Origin: Bacteroidota bacterium | GTDB lineage: Bacteria; Bacteroidota; Ignavibacteria; Ignavibacteriales; Melioribacteraceae | Direction of reading: 5' to 3' | Assembly (NCBI GenBank): GCA_021824635.1 | Contig: JAKAKD010000053.1 | Span: 1-57,575, forward strand | DNA length: 57,575 bases | Shown: positions 39,856 to 49,349 of the stretch, one piece after another | How positions within the stretch are numbered: the first letter of the stretch is position 1 | How the letters are laid out: each line of letters opens with the position of its first letter | Translations under genes and position numbers: made by a program | Notes under the pieces: model-generated | The model's input: the letters and a program-made list of their open reading frames with translations, nothing else | Databases searched by the model: none | What the model was told of the DNA's origin: nothing

Positions 39856-40548
39856 TTGAAATCCGAAAAACCAAATACCGAATACGGCGCGTTTGAACTT
39901 AAGAAAATCTACAAGAAAAATTATTTCATTGGCTTTATTGCAGCGATAATATTTCATCTCGTTGTTATCGCGCTCTACATTATTATCAAGCCGGAAGGGC
40001 AATACGAACCGGAGAACGGAATAAAAGTTAGGATTCTCAAATATGCAGAACTCGGTCCGCCGCCGTCAATTATAAGAAATGAACCATTAACAGAAAAAAT
40101 AAATGCACCTAAACCGAATTTTGGCAAACCGGTAGCCGCAAAAAAAGGAGAAGCCGTCAGTGAGTTTGAAGTTCCAAAAGAATCCGGTACGCAAGGAGAT
40201 GTTAAAGTTGAACCGCCGAAAGTTGAAGTGAAAAAAGAAGTTGTTGATGAGACATATTATGTTGCTGTTGATATGATGCCCGAACCGAGCGGCGGTATTG
40301 AAGCAATTCAAAAAAAAATAATTTATCCGCCAAACGCACGCCGGGACAAAGTTGAAGGGAAAGTAATTATTAAAGCGTTCATTGATGAATCCGGTTCGGT
40401 AAGAAGAGCCGAAATTATAAAAGGAATTGGTAGCGGTTGCGACGAAGCCGCTATTGCCGCGGTGATGAGTTCAAGATTTCGTCCGGGAAGAATGAACGGC
40501 AAGGTTGTTAAAGTGCAGTTAACAATATCGCTTGTTTTTAAGTTGTAG
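39856..40548 (+). CDS. TonB-family energy transducer
   Basis: A 230-residue protein with one N-terminal transmembrane helix (about residues 22-42, FIGFIAAIIFHLVVIALYIII), a linker rich in Pro, Lys and Glu (PPKVEVKKEV) and a C-terminal TonB domain ending with KVEGKVIIKAFIDESGSVRRAEIIKG and SSRFRPGRMNGKVVKVQLTISLVFKL. It would couple the inner-membrane proton force to outer-membrane transporters. The best start is the TTG at 39856; no ATG precedes the helix. ExbB and ExbD are not in the window. Short arm compared with enterobacterial TonB. Confidence 0.88.
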   Translation: MKSEKPNTEYGAFELKKIYKKNYFIGFIAAIIFHLVVIALYIIIKPEGQYEPENGIKVRILKYAELGPPPSIIRNEPLTEKINAPKPNFGKPVAAKKGEAVSEFEVPKESGTQGDVKVEPPKVEVKKEVVDETYYVAVDMMPEPSGGIEAIQKKIIYPPNARRDKVEGKVIIKAFIDESGSVRRAEIIKGIGSGCDEAAIAAVMSSRFRPGRMNGKVVKVQLTISLVFKL

Positions 40549-40558
40549 AAGAAATTTA

Positions 40559-40594
40559 ACATTCGAGGTTCACGTGAGTTTGAACCTCGAATGT
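40559..40594. terminator. Strong hairpin between convergent tonB and rseP genes
   Basis: ACATTCGAGGTTCA (40559-40572) pairs perfectly with TGAACCTCGAATGT (40581-40594), 14 base pairs with an eight-base loop. It separates the two convergent genes and may end transcription from both sides, although no long T-run follows. Confidence 0.7.
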
Positions 40595-40607
40595 CTGCGT
40601 ATAATAA

Positions 40608-42008
40608 TTACATGCTGATTACATCGTTGTAGATAATGAACGCCATCAAAATAAGCAGAAGTGCAAATCCTATATTCTGAATTACCATCTTAATTTTAAT
40701 AGGAAGTTCTTTCTTAAAAATTCCTTCAAGAAGAAGAATAACAAAATGTCCGCCGTCCAAAACCGGGAATGGAAGAATATTAATTATTGCCAGACTCAAA
40801 CTTAACATTGCTAAGAAAAGCAGAAAAGAAATAATACCTGTATCGGCAGATTTAACCGCGATCTGCGCAATCTTTATTGGTCCGCCGAATGCCTGCTTAA
40901 ATGCAATTTTGCCTGTTAGAACATTTTTCAACATGCTGAAAGTAAGAGCTGTATATTGAGTAGCGTCTGCAAAAGCATGGGTAGCCGAACTAAAGAAACT
41001 ATAAGTACGGTATTCAATTTCACCTGTATATGCAACCGAATGACTAATACCGATCTTTCCATCTTCGCCGGGTTTTACAAAAGTGCGTACGGTATCTTTT
41101 CCTCTAAGTAGAACCACTGGAAGAGTTGTTTCCTTGTTCGATGTTACAATTTCATTTATCTGTTCGCCGTCATTAATATGTTTATTGTTAATCGAAAGAA
41201 TCGTATCGCCGGCTTTCATCTTTGCTTCTTCAGCCGGAGAATTTTTCATCACTTCAATTATAAACGGTTGAGTAGTTGGAGCCGGGAAAAGAAAGAATCT
41301 CTTTTGAGAATTTTCCGTTATAAATTTATTGGTGAGAGGAATATTTTTTTCCGTGCCGTTTCGTTCTACTTTAACCGTAACATCTTTGGATTGATTGTTG
41401 AGAACAATATTATTAACAACATCTTCCCAATTTTTAACCGCTACACCATTTACGGATAAAATTTTATCATAAGCTTGAAACCCGGCTTTTTCACCGGCAC
41501 TTCCGTGATCGAGTTTAGCAACTGTTACGGATTTTGGAACTTCCTTACCATGGAAAAAATTAATTCCCCAGAAGATCATAATTGTAAGAGCTAAATTCAT
41601 CAATACGCCGGCGGTTATAACGAAAAGCTTTGGTAAAGTTTTCTTAGCTCTGAATTCGTATGGCTTCGGTTCCGTGTTTGCAAATTTAGTATCGAAACTT
41701 TCGTCAACCATACCGGCAATTTTTACATAGCCGCCGAGCGGAAGCAATGATAATCTGTAATCTGTGTTTCCTTGTCCGTCAAAATCTTTTGGAAGATTAC
41801 CGAATGTAAATCCCGTAAGTTTATTCCAACCGAATAATCTTTGTCCGAATCCAATTGCAAAAACATCAACACGCATTTTGGAAAGTTTGGCTGCTGCAAA
41901 ATGTCCAAACTCATGTACAAAGACTAAAATTCCAATAGTGATAATGAAGTAGAGTATATAATCCGCAGAGTTTAATACATTATCAAATATGTGTTTTAGA
42001 AATTCCAT
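40608..42008 (-). CDS. rseP: Site-2 intramembrane zinc metalloprotease RseP
   Basis: A 466-residue polytopic inner-membrane protease. The zinc site HEFGH is at residues 32-36 in the first helix (ILVFVHEFGHFAAAKLS) and the third ligand region is FPVLDGGHF near residue 415. Two PDZ domains lie between: DHGSAGEKAGFQAYDKILSVNG and KNSPAEEAKMKAGDTILSINN. It cleaves anti-sigma factors in the membrane after a first cut; a candidate anti-sigma factor is encoded at 37668-38141, but this pairing is only a suggestion. Gene order rseP after dxr is common in bacteria. Confidence 0.94.
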   Translation of the reverse strand: MEFLKHIFDNVLNSADYILYFIITIGILVFVHEFGHFAAAKLSKMRVDVFAIGFGQRLFGWNKLTGFTFGNLPKDFDGQGNTDYRLSLLPLGGYVKIAGMVDESFDTKFANTEPKPYEFRAKKTLPKLFVITAGVLMNLALTIMIFWGINFFHGKEVPKSVTVAKLDHGSAGEKAGFQAYDKILSVNGVAVKNWEDVVNNIVLNNQSKDVTVKVERNGTEKNIPLTNKFITENSQKRFFLFPAPTTQPFIIEVMKNSPAEEAKMKAGDTILSINNKHINDGEQINEIVTSNKETTLPVVLLRGKDTVRTFVKPGEDGKIGISHSVAYTGEIEYRTYSFFSSATHAFADATQYTALTFSMLKNVLTGKIAFKQAFGGPIKIAQIAVKSADTGIISFLLFLAMLSLSLAIINILPFPVLDGGHFVILLLEGIFKKELPIKIKMVIQNIGFALLLILMAFIIYNDVISM

Positions 42009-42016
42009 TCTATCCT

Positions 42017-43162
42017 TTAGTTATATTTTTTTTTAAGAAATTCTCTTGTTCTAAAGTCGCACTCAACAATTGTTTCAAGATTGGCACTATGATGATTGTC
42101 AATCTTGTTCAGTGCTTCCGTTATTATTTCCGGAATCTGAATAAATTTAATTTTACCGGAAAGAAATTTTTCTACTGCAACTTCATTTGCCGCGTTAAGA
42201 ATACAAGTAGCCGTTCCGCCCTCTGCAATAACATCGTAGGCAATTTTAAGGCATGCAAATTTATCAAAATCCGGCTCAAAAAACGTCAATTGATTTATTT
42301 TCCTAAAGTCCGTTTGAACATGCTTAAAATAATATCTTTCCGGATAAGTCAAAGCATAAATAATTGGGAGTTTCATATCAGGCGAACTAAGCTGTGCTTT
42401 AATTGAACCGTCTATAAATTCTACCATTGAGTGAATGATTGATTGAGGATGAATTATCACTTCAATTTGATCTTTAGTCAGATTGAAAAGCCAAAACGCT
42501 TCTATGACTTCAAGACCTTTATTCATCATGGTGGCAGAATCAATAGTTATTTTATTGCCCATCTTCCAGTTCGGATGTTTCAAAGCATCTTCAACTGTTA
42601 CTTTTTCAAGATCGCTTTTACTCTTGTTTAAGAATGGACCGCCCGATGCCGTAAGAATTATTTTGTTAATATCTTTTTGTTCTTCTCCATTCAAACATTG
42701 AAAGATTGCACTATGTTCCGAATCAATAGGGATTAATTCCGAGTTATATTTCTTGCAAAGATCAATTACAATTTGTCCGGCTGTAACAAGCGTTTCCTTG
42801 TTAGCGAGTGCAATTCTTTTTTTCAATTTGATCGCTTCGATAGTTGGCGCCATTCCGGCAAAACCAACAAGCGCTGAAACAAAAACACCGTAATTGTTGC
42901 GCCTGGTTATCTCAAGTAATCCTTCATCTCCCGACAGAACTTCACATTTGTTTCCGATTTTCTGTCTAAGCTCTTTCGATTTTAATTCATCACAAACCGC
43001 GACAGCTTTTGGATGAAATTCGTCTATCTGTTTTTCAAGCAACTCAATATTGGTATTTGCGGTTAGTCCTACAATCTCAAACTCTTCCGGGAATGAACGC
43101 ACTATCTCAAGTGTGTTTACGCCAATCGAGCCGGTAGAACCTAATATTAAAATTTTCTTCAT
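42017..43162 (-). CDS. dxr: 1-Deoxy-D-xylulose-5-phosphate reductoisomerase
   Basis: Enzyme of the methylerythritol phosphate pathway to isoprenoids; uses NADPH. The cofactor motif GSTGSIGVNTLE is at residues 8-19. The metal site residues are in PIDSEHSAIFQCL, the substrate loop includes TASGGPFLNK and MGNKITIDSATMMNKGLEVIEAFWLF, and the C-terminal part has NAANEVAVEKFL. Length of 381 residues is normal. Directly followed on the same strand by rseP with eight bases between, a conserved arrangement. Confidence 0.96.
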   Translation of the reverse strand: MKKILILGSTGSIGVNTLEIVRSFPEEFEIVGLTANTNIELLEKQIDEFHPKAVAVCDELKSKELRQKIGNKCEVLSGDEGLLEITRRNNYGVFVSALVGFAGMAPTIEAIKLKKRIALANKETLVTAGQIVIDLCKKYNSELIPIDSEHSAIFQCLNGEEQKDINKIILTASGGPFLNKSKSDLEKVTVEDALKHPNWKMGNKITIDSATMMNKGLEVIEAFWLFNLTKDQIEVIIHPQSIIHSMVEFIDGSIKAQLSSPDMKLPIIYALTYPERYYFKHVQTDFRKINQLTFFEPDFDKFACLKIAYDVIAEGGTATCILNAANEVAVEKFLSGKIKFIQIPEIITEALNKIDNHHSANLETIVECDFRTREFLKKKYN

Positions 43163-43207
43163 TTTTTTTCTAACCCATGCATTTACTCATGAGTTGTTGT
43201 ATTATAT

Positions 43208-43693
43208 TTAAAAGAGTCTATGCGTAATTGCCAGGAGAAAATTAATTAAAACAATTACGTTGATTGCCATGTTCAGCTTAAAAAGTTTTTGAAGATTTTT
43301 GTAGCCATCCTCGCTTATCACGCTTTGGTTTTCCAGATCTTTCGCTATTGCGGCTCTAACTTTTTTTGCTGTTGGAATAACAAAACCGCCGAGAATAATT
43401 AAAAGTAGAACCATCAATATTTGTTTTGTTGCAAGCCAGTGATTTGAGCTCATACTGAAAAACCCGTAAGCGGGATTGTTCATCACCAAAATGATTCCGG
43501 TAATTAAAATACCAGTCGCTCCAATCATCCCGAACAAATTTGCAAATGTTAGATAAAGATGAATGAACTTTTTCTCTCCAATTTTGTTCTTATTGGTAAT
43601 TACATATCCACGTAAAAGAAAATCGGTGAGAAGATTTATAAGCCATATTCCTGCAAATACAGCGTGCAATTTTGAAATTAACATGTAATCCAT
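43208..43693 (-). CDS. Four-helix membrane protein (DUF2269-like)
   Basis: A 161-residue integral membrane protein with about four helices: residues 6-29, 48-70, 87-112 and 139-158. It begins MDYMLISKLHAVFAGIWLINLL and has an ATGILITGIILV segment. The layout, with a conserved His in the first helix (KLHAVFAG), resembles the DUF2269 / copper-resistance-D-type small membrane proteins. No enzymatic motif is visible and function is unknown. Gene lies upstream of dxr on the same strand, 45 bases away, and may be in its operon. Confidence 0.6.
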   Translation of the reverse strand: MDYMLISKLHAVFAGIWLINLLTDFLLRGYVITNKNKIGEKKFIHLYLTFANLFGMIGATGILITGIILVMNNPAYGFFSMSSNHWLATKQILMVLLLIILGGFVIPTAKKVRAAIAKDLENQSVISEDGYKNLQKLFKLNMAINVIVLINFLLAITHRLF

Positions 43694-43844
43694 AAACTAT
43701 TCCTTTCCAGATTAACAAAGTAAATATAACAAAAAGAGTGGTTGAAAGAATTTTGGCAAGATAGGAATGAGCTTTGTGACATCAAAAGTTGTTCAGTCAC
43801 AAAAACTAAATTGAAATCATTTCACCAAATATGAAAGGACCATC

Positions 43845-44510
43845 ATGAGAAAGAATATTCCATTTATAATCTTTTTGTTCGCATTTTTTTCAGTAACTAT
43901 TTTAATTTCCCGCCCTTGGAGACCTTCGCAAATTCCTAATGGCAATAAATTTTCTTGTTCTACATGTCATTTAGATCCAAATGGAGGAGGACCGCGTAAT
44001 TTATTTGGTCAAGAAGTTGAAAAAAGAGTTACAGTAGGAGGTGCTGAGGAATTTTGGAGTCCGTCTTTAGCTGCTCTTGATTCAGACGGCGATGGAAAAA
44101 CAAATGGTAAGGAACTAGGAGATCCCGCAGGAACATGGTCAACTGGTCAACCGAATCCCGGTACTTTTAGTGCAATTTCAAATCCGGGAGATCCTAACAG
44201 TACGGCACTTGAAAACTTTTCAGAAATTCCAACAAGCTATCTGTTGCTGAATAATTACCCAAATCCTTTCAATCCATCAACAACTATCGCGTTTGATATT
44301 CCACAAAGCGAAAATGTCTCGCTGAAGATTTTTAATATCAATGGTGAGTTGGTTAGAACACTTGCCAGCGAAAAACTTCCCGCCGGTCATTATATAAAAA
44401 TGTGGGATGGAACTAATAATAAGGGTAATCAAGCATCATCCGGAGTATATATTTATAAATTAACTGCGGGAAGGTTTGACCGTGCGGTAAAAATGGTATT
44501 AATGAAGTAA
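43845..44510 (+). CDS. T9SS-exported protein with CxxCH (heme c) motif and Ca-binding repeat
   Basis: A 221-residue secreted protein in three parts. A signal peptide (MRKNIPFIIFLFAFFSVTIL) leads to C38-S-T-C41-H42, a possible single heme c site. Next is DSDGDGKTNGKEL (79-91), a calcium-binding loop as in thrombospondin type 3 or dockerin repeats. The C-terminal 87 residues are a T9SS type A sorting domain: NNYPNPFNPSTTIAFDIP, GELVRTL, GVYIYKL and KMVLMK. It would be moved through the outer membrane and cleaved. Start has GAAAGGA. Whether heme is attached is not known. Its family of cargo with cytochrome-like caps is unusual. Confidence 0.88.
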   Translation: MRKNIPFIIFLFAFFSVTILISRPWRPSQIPNGNKFSCSTCHLDPNGGGPRNLFGQEVEKRVTVGGAEEFWSPSLAALDSDGDGKTNGKELGDPAGTWSTGQPNPGTFSAISNPGDPNSTALENFSEIPTSYLLLNNYPNPFNPSTTIAFDIPQSENVSLKIFNINGELVRTLASEKLPAGHYIKMWDGTNNKGNQASSGVYIYKLTAGRFDRAVKMVLMK

Positions 44511-44678
44511 TTGTGTTGAATGTGAATAGTGAAGCAGGAGACGAACTGTAACATGTTGGATTGGAAGCTGTTGTTCGTTGCAACTGATTCAATCTGAAAA
44601 TGGATAATGATACGTTTGTTCTACAGTTTCATTTTTGGTATTAGTAGGCAAGAGGCAAGAAATAAGAGATTAAAAGTA

Positions 44679-44699
44679 AAGGGCGAGATTTTTGCCCTT
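44679..44699. terminator. Hairpin between the T9SS cargo and FabK/NMO genes
   Basis: AAGGGC (44679-44684) and GCCCTT (44694-44699) pair over six bases with a nine-base loop. It sits between two convergent gene ends. A modest terminator candidate. Confidence 0.5.
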
Positions 44700-44706
44700 A
44701 ATAATT

Positions 44707-45651
44707 TTAGTGGTTTATTTTTTGTAACGCATCATCATATTCGAAGACTAATTTTTCCATCAATTCCTTAACTGTAAGAATTTCTTTTATTAATCCTGAA
44801 CCCTGTCCCGCTTCCATCATTCCATTTATCTCATCGCCTTCAAAGATTCCAAGACGTTCCCGTTTTTCTCCGAGCAATTGTTTCAATCTGTCTTCATCCG
44901 CCCCGTTTAATTCTGCATTATAAATTTCCGCGGTAAATTCATTTTTGATCATACGAGCAGCGCCGATCTTTTTCAGAACAAGGATTGTATCGTTGTCCTT
45001 TGCCTCAATAATTTTTCTTTTATAATTCTCATGTGCAGATGATTCTTCGGTAACCGCAAATCGCGTTCCTATTTGAACGCCTTCTGCTCCAAGTGCCAAC
45101 GCTGCAAGAATCCCTCTGCCATCAGAAATTCCTCCTGCGGCAATAACCGGAATTCCCAGAGCATCAACAAGCTGAGGAATCAAACAAAAAGTTGTAATCT
45201 CATCGGCGCCGTTATGTCCGCCTGCTTCAACGCCCTCGCCAACAATTGCATCGCATCCAACACTTTCTGCTTTGAGTGCAAACTTAACCGAAGGAACAAC
45301 ATGCACGACAGTAACATTATTCTTTTTTAATTCATCAATAAATTTTCCGGGATGACCGGCAGACGAAAAGACAATTTTGACATCTTCTTCTATCACAACT
45401 TTTATTAAATCTGCCGCATCGCTACGTAGCAGCGGGATGTTCACACCGAATGGTTTGTCTGTTGCAGTTTTACATTTCTGTATATGCTCACGTAAAAGAT
45501 CAGGTTTCATAGAGCCTGCGCCGATCAATCCCAGTCCTCCGTTCTCCGATACCGCAGAAGCCAGTTTCCAGCCGCTAACCCAAACCATTCCGGCTTGAAT
45601 GATAGGATCTTTTATTCCGAAGAGAGTTGTAATTCTATTGCTGATTTTCAT
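44707..45651 (-). CDS. FMN-dependent FabK-type enoyl-ACP reductase / nitronate monooxygenase family protein
   Basis: A 314-residue TIM-barrel flavoprotein. MKISNRITTLFGIKDPIIQAGMVWVS, GEGVEAGGHNG, VIAAGGISDGRG and LGAEGVQIGTRFAVTEES are typical of this family and give the FMN phosphate site. The pattern is close to Streptococcus FabK as I recall it, which makes saturated acyl chains; nitronate monooxygenases share the fold and the motifs. No FabI is visible in the window. Context (isolated, convergent) does not decide between them. Confidence is high for the family and low for the exact reaction. Confidence 0.85.
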   Translation of the reverse strand: MKISNRITTLFGIKDPIIQAGMVWVSGWKLASAVSENGGLGLIGAGSMKPDLLREHIQKCKTATDKPFGVNIPLLRSDAADLIKVVIEEDVKIVFSSAGHPGKFIDELKKNNVTVVHVVPSVKFALKAESVGCDAIVGEGVEAGGHNGADEITTFCLIPQLVDALGIPVIAAGGISDGRGILAALALGAEGVQIGTRFAVTEESSAHENYKRKIIEAKDNDTILVLKKIGAARMIKNEFTAEIYNAELNGADEDRLKQLLGEKRERLGIFEGDEINGMMEAGQGSGLIKEILTVKELMEKLVFEYDDALQKINH

Positions 45652-45813
45652 TTTAAGCCATTATAATTGATAAACTTTTTTATATATCCAAAATGGAAAA
45701 TTCAAAACTCAAAATCCAAGCCATGTAATTAATAGTTGCAATTATAATACTTCGTTTGATAAACGTACGCCTATTAATTAAATTGCCACCGCTTATTTTA
45801 ATAAAGAAGGAAA

Positions 45814-46794
45814 ATGTTGAGAGCCGTTATTCCTGCAGCCGGATTTGGTACAAGATTAAAGCCGCATACATATTCGCTTCCGAAAGTTTTACTCAATGTT
45901 GGCGGTAAACCAATTCTTGGTCATATCATCGAGAAGCTGCTTGATGAAAAAATTAACAAAGCAACTTTTATAACCGGATATTTGGGCGAGCAGATTGTTG
46001 ATTATGTTGGAAGCAATTATCCGAAACTACAAGCCGATTTTATTCATCAAGAAGAGATGCTTGGACTTGGACATGCAATACAAATTGCAGTTCCGACATT
46101 TAACGGCGAAGATATTTTTATTATTCTTGGCGATACAATATTTGATGTTGATTTAAAACCGGTTCTTTCAAAAAAAGTAAATTCTCTTGGCGTAAAAACA
46201 GTTGAAGATCCTTCTCGTTTTGGTGTTGCTGTTTGTGATGGTGATGATATAATTAAGCTTGTTGAAAAACCGAAACAGCTAATTTCCAATCTTGCTCTTG
46301 TCGGTTTGTATTACATAGCCAACACAAAGTTATTGGTAGAATCATTGAATGAGCTCTTTGCAAATGATATCAAAACACGAGGTGAATACCAGCTTACAGA
46401 TGCTCTTCAAATTATGATAGAGAAGGGAGAACCGATTACAACATTTCCCGTTGAAGGATGGTACGATTGCGGAAAACCAGAAACACTTCTATCAACAAAT
46501 AAATATTTATTGACCAAACGTGGAACGAATCGAAAGATGGATAATGTTGTTATAAACGATCCGGTATTTATTGCAGAGAGTGCCGTTATTAAAAATTCCG
46601 TGATTGGTCCTTACACAACAATCTCTGAAAATTGTGAAGTTAACGACGCGATTATTCGTAATTCGATTGTGAGTTCGGGTGCAAAGATTGGAAGAGTTAT
46701 TTTAGAAGACTCGATAATTGGAAGCAATGCAATAGTTAACAGTAATTACAAAAAATTGAATACCGGCGATTCATCTGAAATAGAATTTAATTAA
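45814..46794 (+). CDS. Sugar nucleotidyltransferase (glucose-1-phosphate thymidylyl/uridylyltransferase-like) with left-handed beta-helix tail
   Basis: A 326-residue enzyme that activates a sugar 1-phosphate as NDP-sugar. The N-terminal 230 residues form the nucleotidyltransferase: VIPAAGFGTRLKPHTYSLPKVLLNVGGKPIL with the Arg and Lys of the signature, FIILGDTIFD carrying the metal Asp, and LVEKPKQL. From about residue 240 the sequence has hexapeptide repeats (VVINDPVFIAESAVIKNSVIGPYTTISENCEVNDAIIRNSIV), a beta-helix seen in archaeal/bacterial Sat-like forms. Substrate base and sugar cannot be read. metK begins 18 bases after the stop. Confidence 0.88.
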   Translation: MLRAVIPAAGFGTRLKPHTYSLPKVLLNVGGKPILGHIIEKLLDEKINKATFITGYLGEQIVDYVGSNYPKLQADFIHQEEMLGLGHAIQIAVPTFNGEDIFIILGDTIFDVDLKPVLSKKVNSLGVKTVEDPSRFGVAVCDGDDIIKLVEKPKQLISNLALVGLYYIANTKLLVESLNELFANDIKTRGEYQLTDALQIMIEKGEPITTFPVEGWYDCGKPETLLSTNKYLLTKRGTNRKMDNVVINDPVFIAESAVIKNSVIGPYTTISENCEVNDAIIRNSIVSSGAKIGRVILEDSIIGSNAIVNSNYKKLNTGDSSEIEFN

Positions 46795-46812
46795 AACAAA
46801 ATAGAGGAATAA

Positions 46813-47955
46813 ATGTCTTACCTATTCACATCAGAATCCGTTTCCGAAGGGCATCCCGATAAAGTTTGCGATGCGATTTCCGACGGTGTATTAGATGCAA
46901 TCTTTATCAAAGATCCAAAAGCCCGTGTAGCGTGCGAAACTTTTGTTACTACCGGACTTGTTGTTGTAGGAGGAGAAGTTACAACAAACGCCTACATAGA
47001 TGTTCAAGAAGTTGTCCGTACTACAATCCGCAAAATTGGTTACACCAAAGCAGAATATAAATTCGATGCTGATTCATGCGGTATATTAAATGCTATCCAT
47101 TCTCAGTCTCCGGATATTGCAATGGGTGTTGATACCGGCGGTGCCGGCGATCAAGGGATTATGTTTGGTTTTGCATGTGATCAAACTCCAGAATATATGC
47201 CAATGCCGATCGTATACGCACATAAACTTATGAAACGTCTAGCCGATATTCGTAAAAAGAATATAAAATTGATGCCGTATTTAAGACCTGATTCCAAATC
47301 CCAAGTTACTATTGAATATGACGATAATCATAGACCGGTGCGTGTTGACGCTGTTGTTATATCGACTCAGCATGATGGTGATGTAAGCCAGAAAAAAATT
47401 AAAGAAGATGTTATTAAACATGTTATCAAAAAAGTTATTCCGGAAAAATATTTGGACAGCAAGACAAAATATTTTGTAAACCCGACCGGAAGATTTGAAA
47501 TTGGCGGACCTCACGGTGATAGCGGTTTGACAGGCAGAAAAATAATTGTTGATACATACGGCGGCTGGGCTCCACACGGAGGCGGTGCATTCTCCGGTAA
47601 AGATCCTTCCAAAGTTGACCGCAGTGCAACATATGCTGCGAGACATATTGCAAAGAATGTTGTTGCAGCCCGTCTTGCAAAAGAATGTCTTGTTCAAGTT
47701 GCTTATGCAATTGGTGTCGCAGAGCCTGTTTCAATCTTTGTTGATACAAAGGGAACCGGAAAAATTTCTGATAAACAAATTGCAAACATGATTAAAAAAG
47801 AAGTTGATTTAACACCGCGGGGAATTATCGAACGCCTTAAACTCCGCAGACCGATTTACCAAAAGACTTCTGCTTACGGTCACTTTGGACGTAACGATAA
47901 AGATTTCACTTGGGAACAATTGGATCTTGTTCCGACGTTCAAAAAATATTTATAA
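46813..47955 (+). CDS. metK: S-adenosylmethionine synthetase
   Basis: Makes SAM from methionine and ATP. Conserved blocks are [12 protein letters not shown] (residues 15-26), the Gly-rich ATP loop [13 protein letters not shown] (about 109-121), [26 protein letters not shown] and [22 protein letters not shown]. Length of 380 residues is normal. The gene lies directly before ahcY (17 bases), so SAM production and recovery of its by-product are coupled. No SAM riboswitch is seen in the short upstream spacer. Confidence 0.97.
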   Translation: MSYLFTSESVSEGHPDKVCDAISDGVLDAIFIKDPKARVACETFVTTGLVVVGGEVTTNAYIDVQEVVRTTIRKIGYTKAEYKFDADSCGILNAIHSQSPDIAMGVDTGGAGDQGIMFGFACDQTPEYMPMPIVYAHKLMKRLADIRKKNIKLMPYLRPDSKSQVTIEYDDNHRPVRVDAVVISTQHDGDVSQKKIKEDVIKHVIKKVIPEKYLDSKTKYFVNPTGRFEIGGPHGDSGLTGRKIIVDTYGGWAPHGGGAFSGKDPSKVDRSATYAARHIAKNVVAARLAKECLVQVAYAIGVAEPVSIFVDTKGTGKISDKQIANMIKKEVDLTPRGIIERLKLRRPIYQKTSAYGHFGRNDKDFTWEQLDLVPTFKKYL

Positions 47956-47972
47956 TAAATAAAGGAAGTAAA

Positions 47973-49292
47973 ATGAGTCAAGCAACTGAAACAAAATCTT
48001 TAGATTATAAAGTAAAAGATATTTCATTGGCAGAATGGGGAAGAAAAGAAATTCAATTAGCTGAAGCTGAAATGCCGGGACTAATGTCTTTAAGAAAACA
48101 ATATGGAAAAATTAAACCGTTAAAAAATGCTAGAATTGCCGGCTGTCTCCACATGACAATTCAAACTGCAGTTCTTATAGAAACATTAATTGAACTGGGC
48201 GCAGAAGTTCGATGGTCTTCTTGTAATATCTTTTCAACACAAGATCATGCCGCAGCCGCAATTGCCGCTGCAGGTGTACCGGTTTTTGCTTGGAAAGGTA
48301 TGAACCTCGAAGAATTCGATTGGTGCATTGAACAAACTTTATTCTTTGGCGATGACAAAAAACCGTTGAACATGATTTTGGATGACGGCGGCGATTTAAC
48401 AAATATGGTTCTCGATAAATTTCCGGAACTTGTAAAAGGTATTAAAGGAATTTCAGAAGAGACCACAACTGGTGTTCATCGTTTATATGATAGAGTTAAA
48501 GAGGGAACTCTTCCTATTCCGGCGTTTAACGTTAATGATTCAGTTACAAAATCAAAATTTGATAACAAGTACGGCTGCCGTGAATCATTGGTTGATGCAA
48601 TACGCAGAGCAACCGATCTTATGATGGCTGGAAAAGTAGCTGTAGTTGCCGGTTACGGTGATGTTGGAAAAGGTTCTGCGCAATCATTAAGAAGTGCCGG
48701 TGTGCGTGTAATTGTTACAGAAATTGATCCGATCTGTGCTTTACAAGCAGCTATGGATGGTTATGAGGTTAAGAAAATTAAAGATGCTATTCCCCGTGCT
48801 CAATTAATTGTAACAGCTACAGGCAATGTTGATATTATAACCGAAGAACATTTCCGGTTGATGAAAGATAAAACAGTTGTTTGCAATATCGGTCATTTCG
48901 ATAATGAAATTGATATGGCCTGGTTGAACGGAAATTATGGAAAAACAAAAGATACTATAAAACCACAGGTAGATAAATACACTGTTGATGGAAAAGATAT
49001 AATTGTTCTGGCTGAAGGAAGATTAGTTAACCTTGGATGTGCAACAGGTCATCCTTCTTTTGTAATGTCTAATTCATTTACAAATCAAGTTCTTGCCCAA
49101 CTCGAACTTTGGAGTAACTCCGATAAGTATGAAAAGAAAGTTTATATGCTTCCAAAACATCTTGATGAACAAGTAGCAAGATTACACTTGGAAAAAATAG
49201 GCGTTGAATTAGATACTCTAAGCGAGAAACAAGCAAAATATATCGGCGTTAAAGTTGAAGGGCCTTATAAAGCGGATTACTATAGATACTAA
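47973..49292 (+). CDS. ahcY: Adenosylhomocysteinase
   Basis: Hydrolyses S-adenosylhomocysteine to adenosine and homocysteine using bound NAD. Key stretches are [56 protein letters not shown], the NAD motif [24 protein letters not shown] and the C-terminal KADYYRY. The start at 47973 (MSQATETKS) with AAAGGA gives 439 residues, matching the short bacterial form without the 40-residue insert. The frame extends upstream to 47910 inside metK, which is not used. A strong terminator follows. Confidence 0.97.
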   Translation: MSQATETKSLDYKVKDISLAEWGRKEIQLAEAEMPGLMSLRKQYGKIKPLKNARIAGCLHMTIQTAVLIETLIELGAEVRWSSCNIFSTQDHAAAAIAAAGVPVFAWKGMNLEEFDWCIEQTLFFGDDKKPLNMILDDGGDLTNMVLDKFPELVKGIKGISEETTTGVHRLYDRVKEGTLPIPAFNVNDSVTKSKFDNKYGCRESLVDAIRRATDLMMAGKVAVVAGYGDVGKGSAQSLRSAGVRVIVTEIDPICALQAAMDGYEVKKIKDAIPRAQLIVTATGNVDIITEEHFRLMKDKTVVCNIGHFDNEIDMAWLNGNYGKTKDTIKPQVDKYTVDGKDIIVLAEGRLVNLGCATGHPSFVMSNSFTNQVLAQLELWSNSDKYEKKVYMLPKHLDEQVARLHLEKIGVELDTLSEKQAKYIGVKVEGPYKADYYRY

Positions 49293-49315
49293 AGAATATT
49301 CTTTTAGTAGGATAT

Positions 49316-49346
49316 AAAAAACCTCCGCTCTAAGCGGAGGTTTTTT
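49316..49346. terminator. Bidirectional rho-independent terminator behind ahcY
   Basis: AACCTCCGCT (49320-49329) and AGCGGAGGTT (49333-49342) form a ten-pair stem with a three-base loop. A-runs before and T-runs after extend it, so it can stop transcription from ahcY (plus) and from the response regulator gene (minus). Confidence 0.95.
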
Positions 49347-49349
49347 GTT

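Noticed and set aside
46795-46812. SAM riboswitch before metK
   Set aside because: Only 18 bases separate metK from the upstream gene, and no matching structure is present within that gap.
47281-47785. Several long antisense frames over metK
   Set aside because: They mirror metK codons, lack ribosome sites and show Cys-rich, non-protein-like composition.
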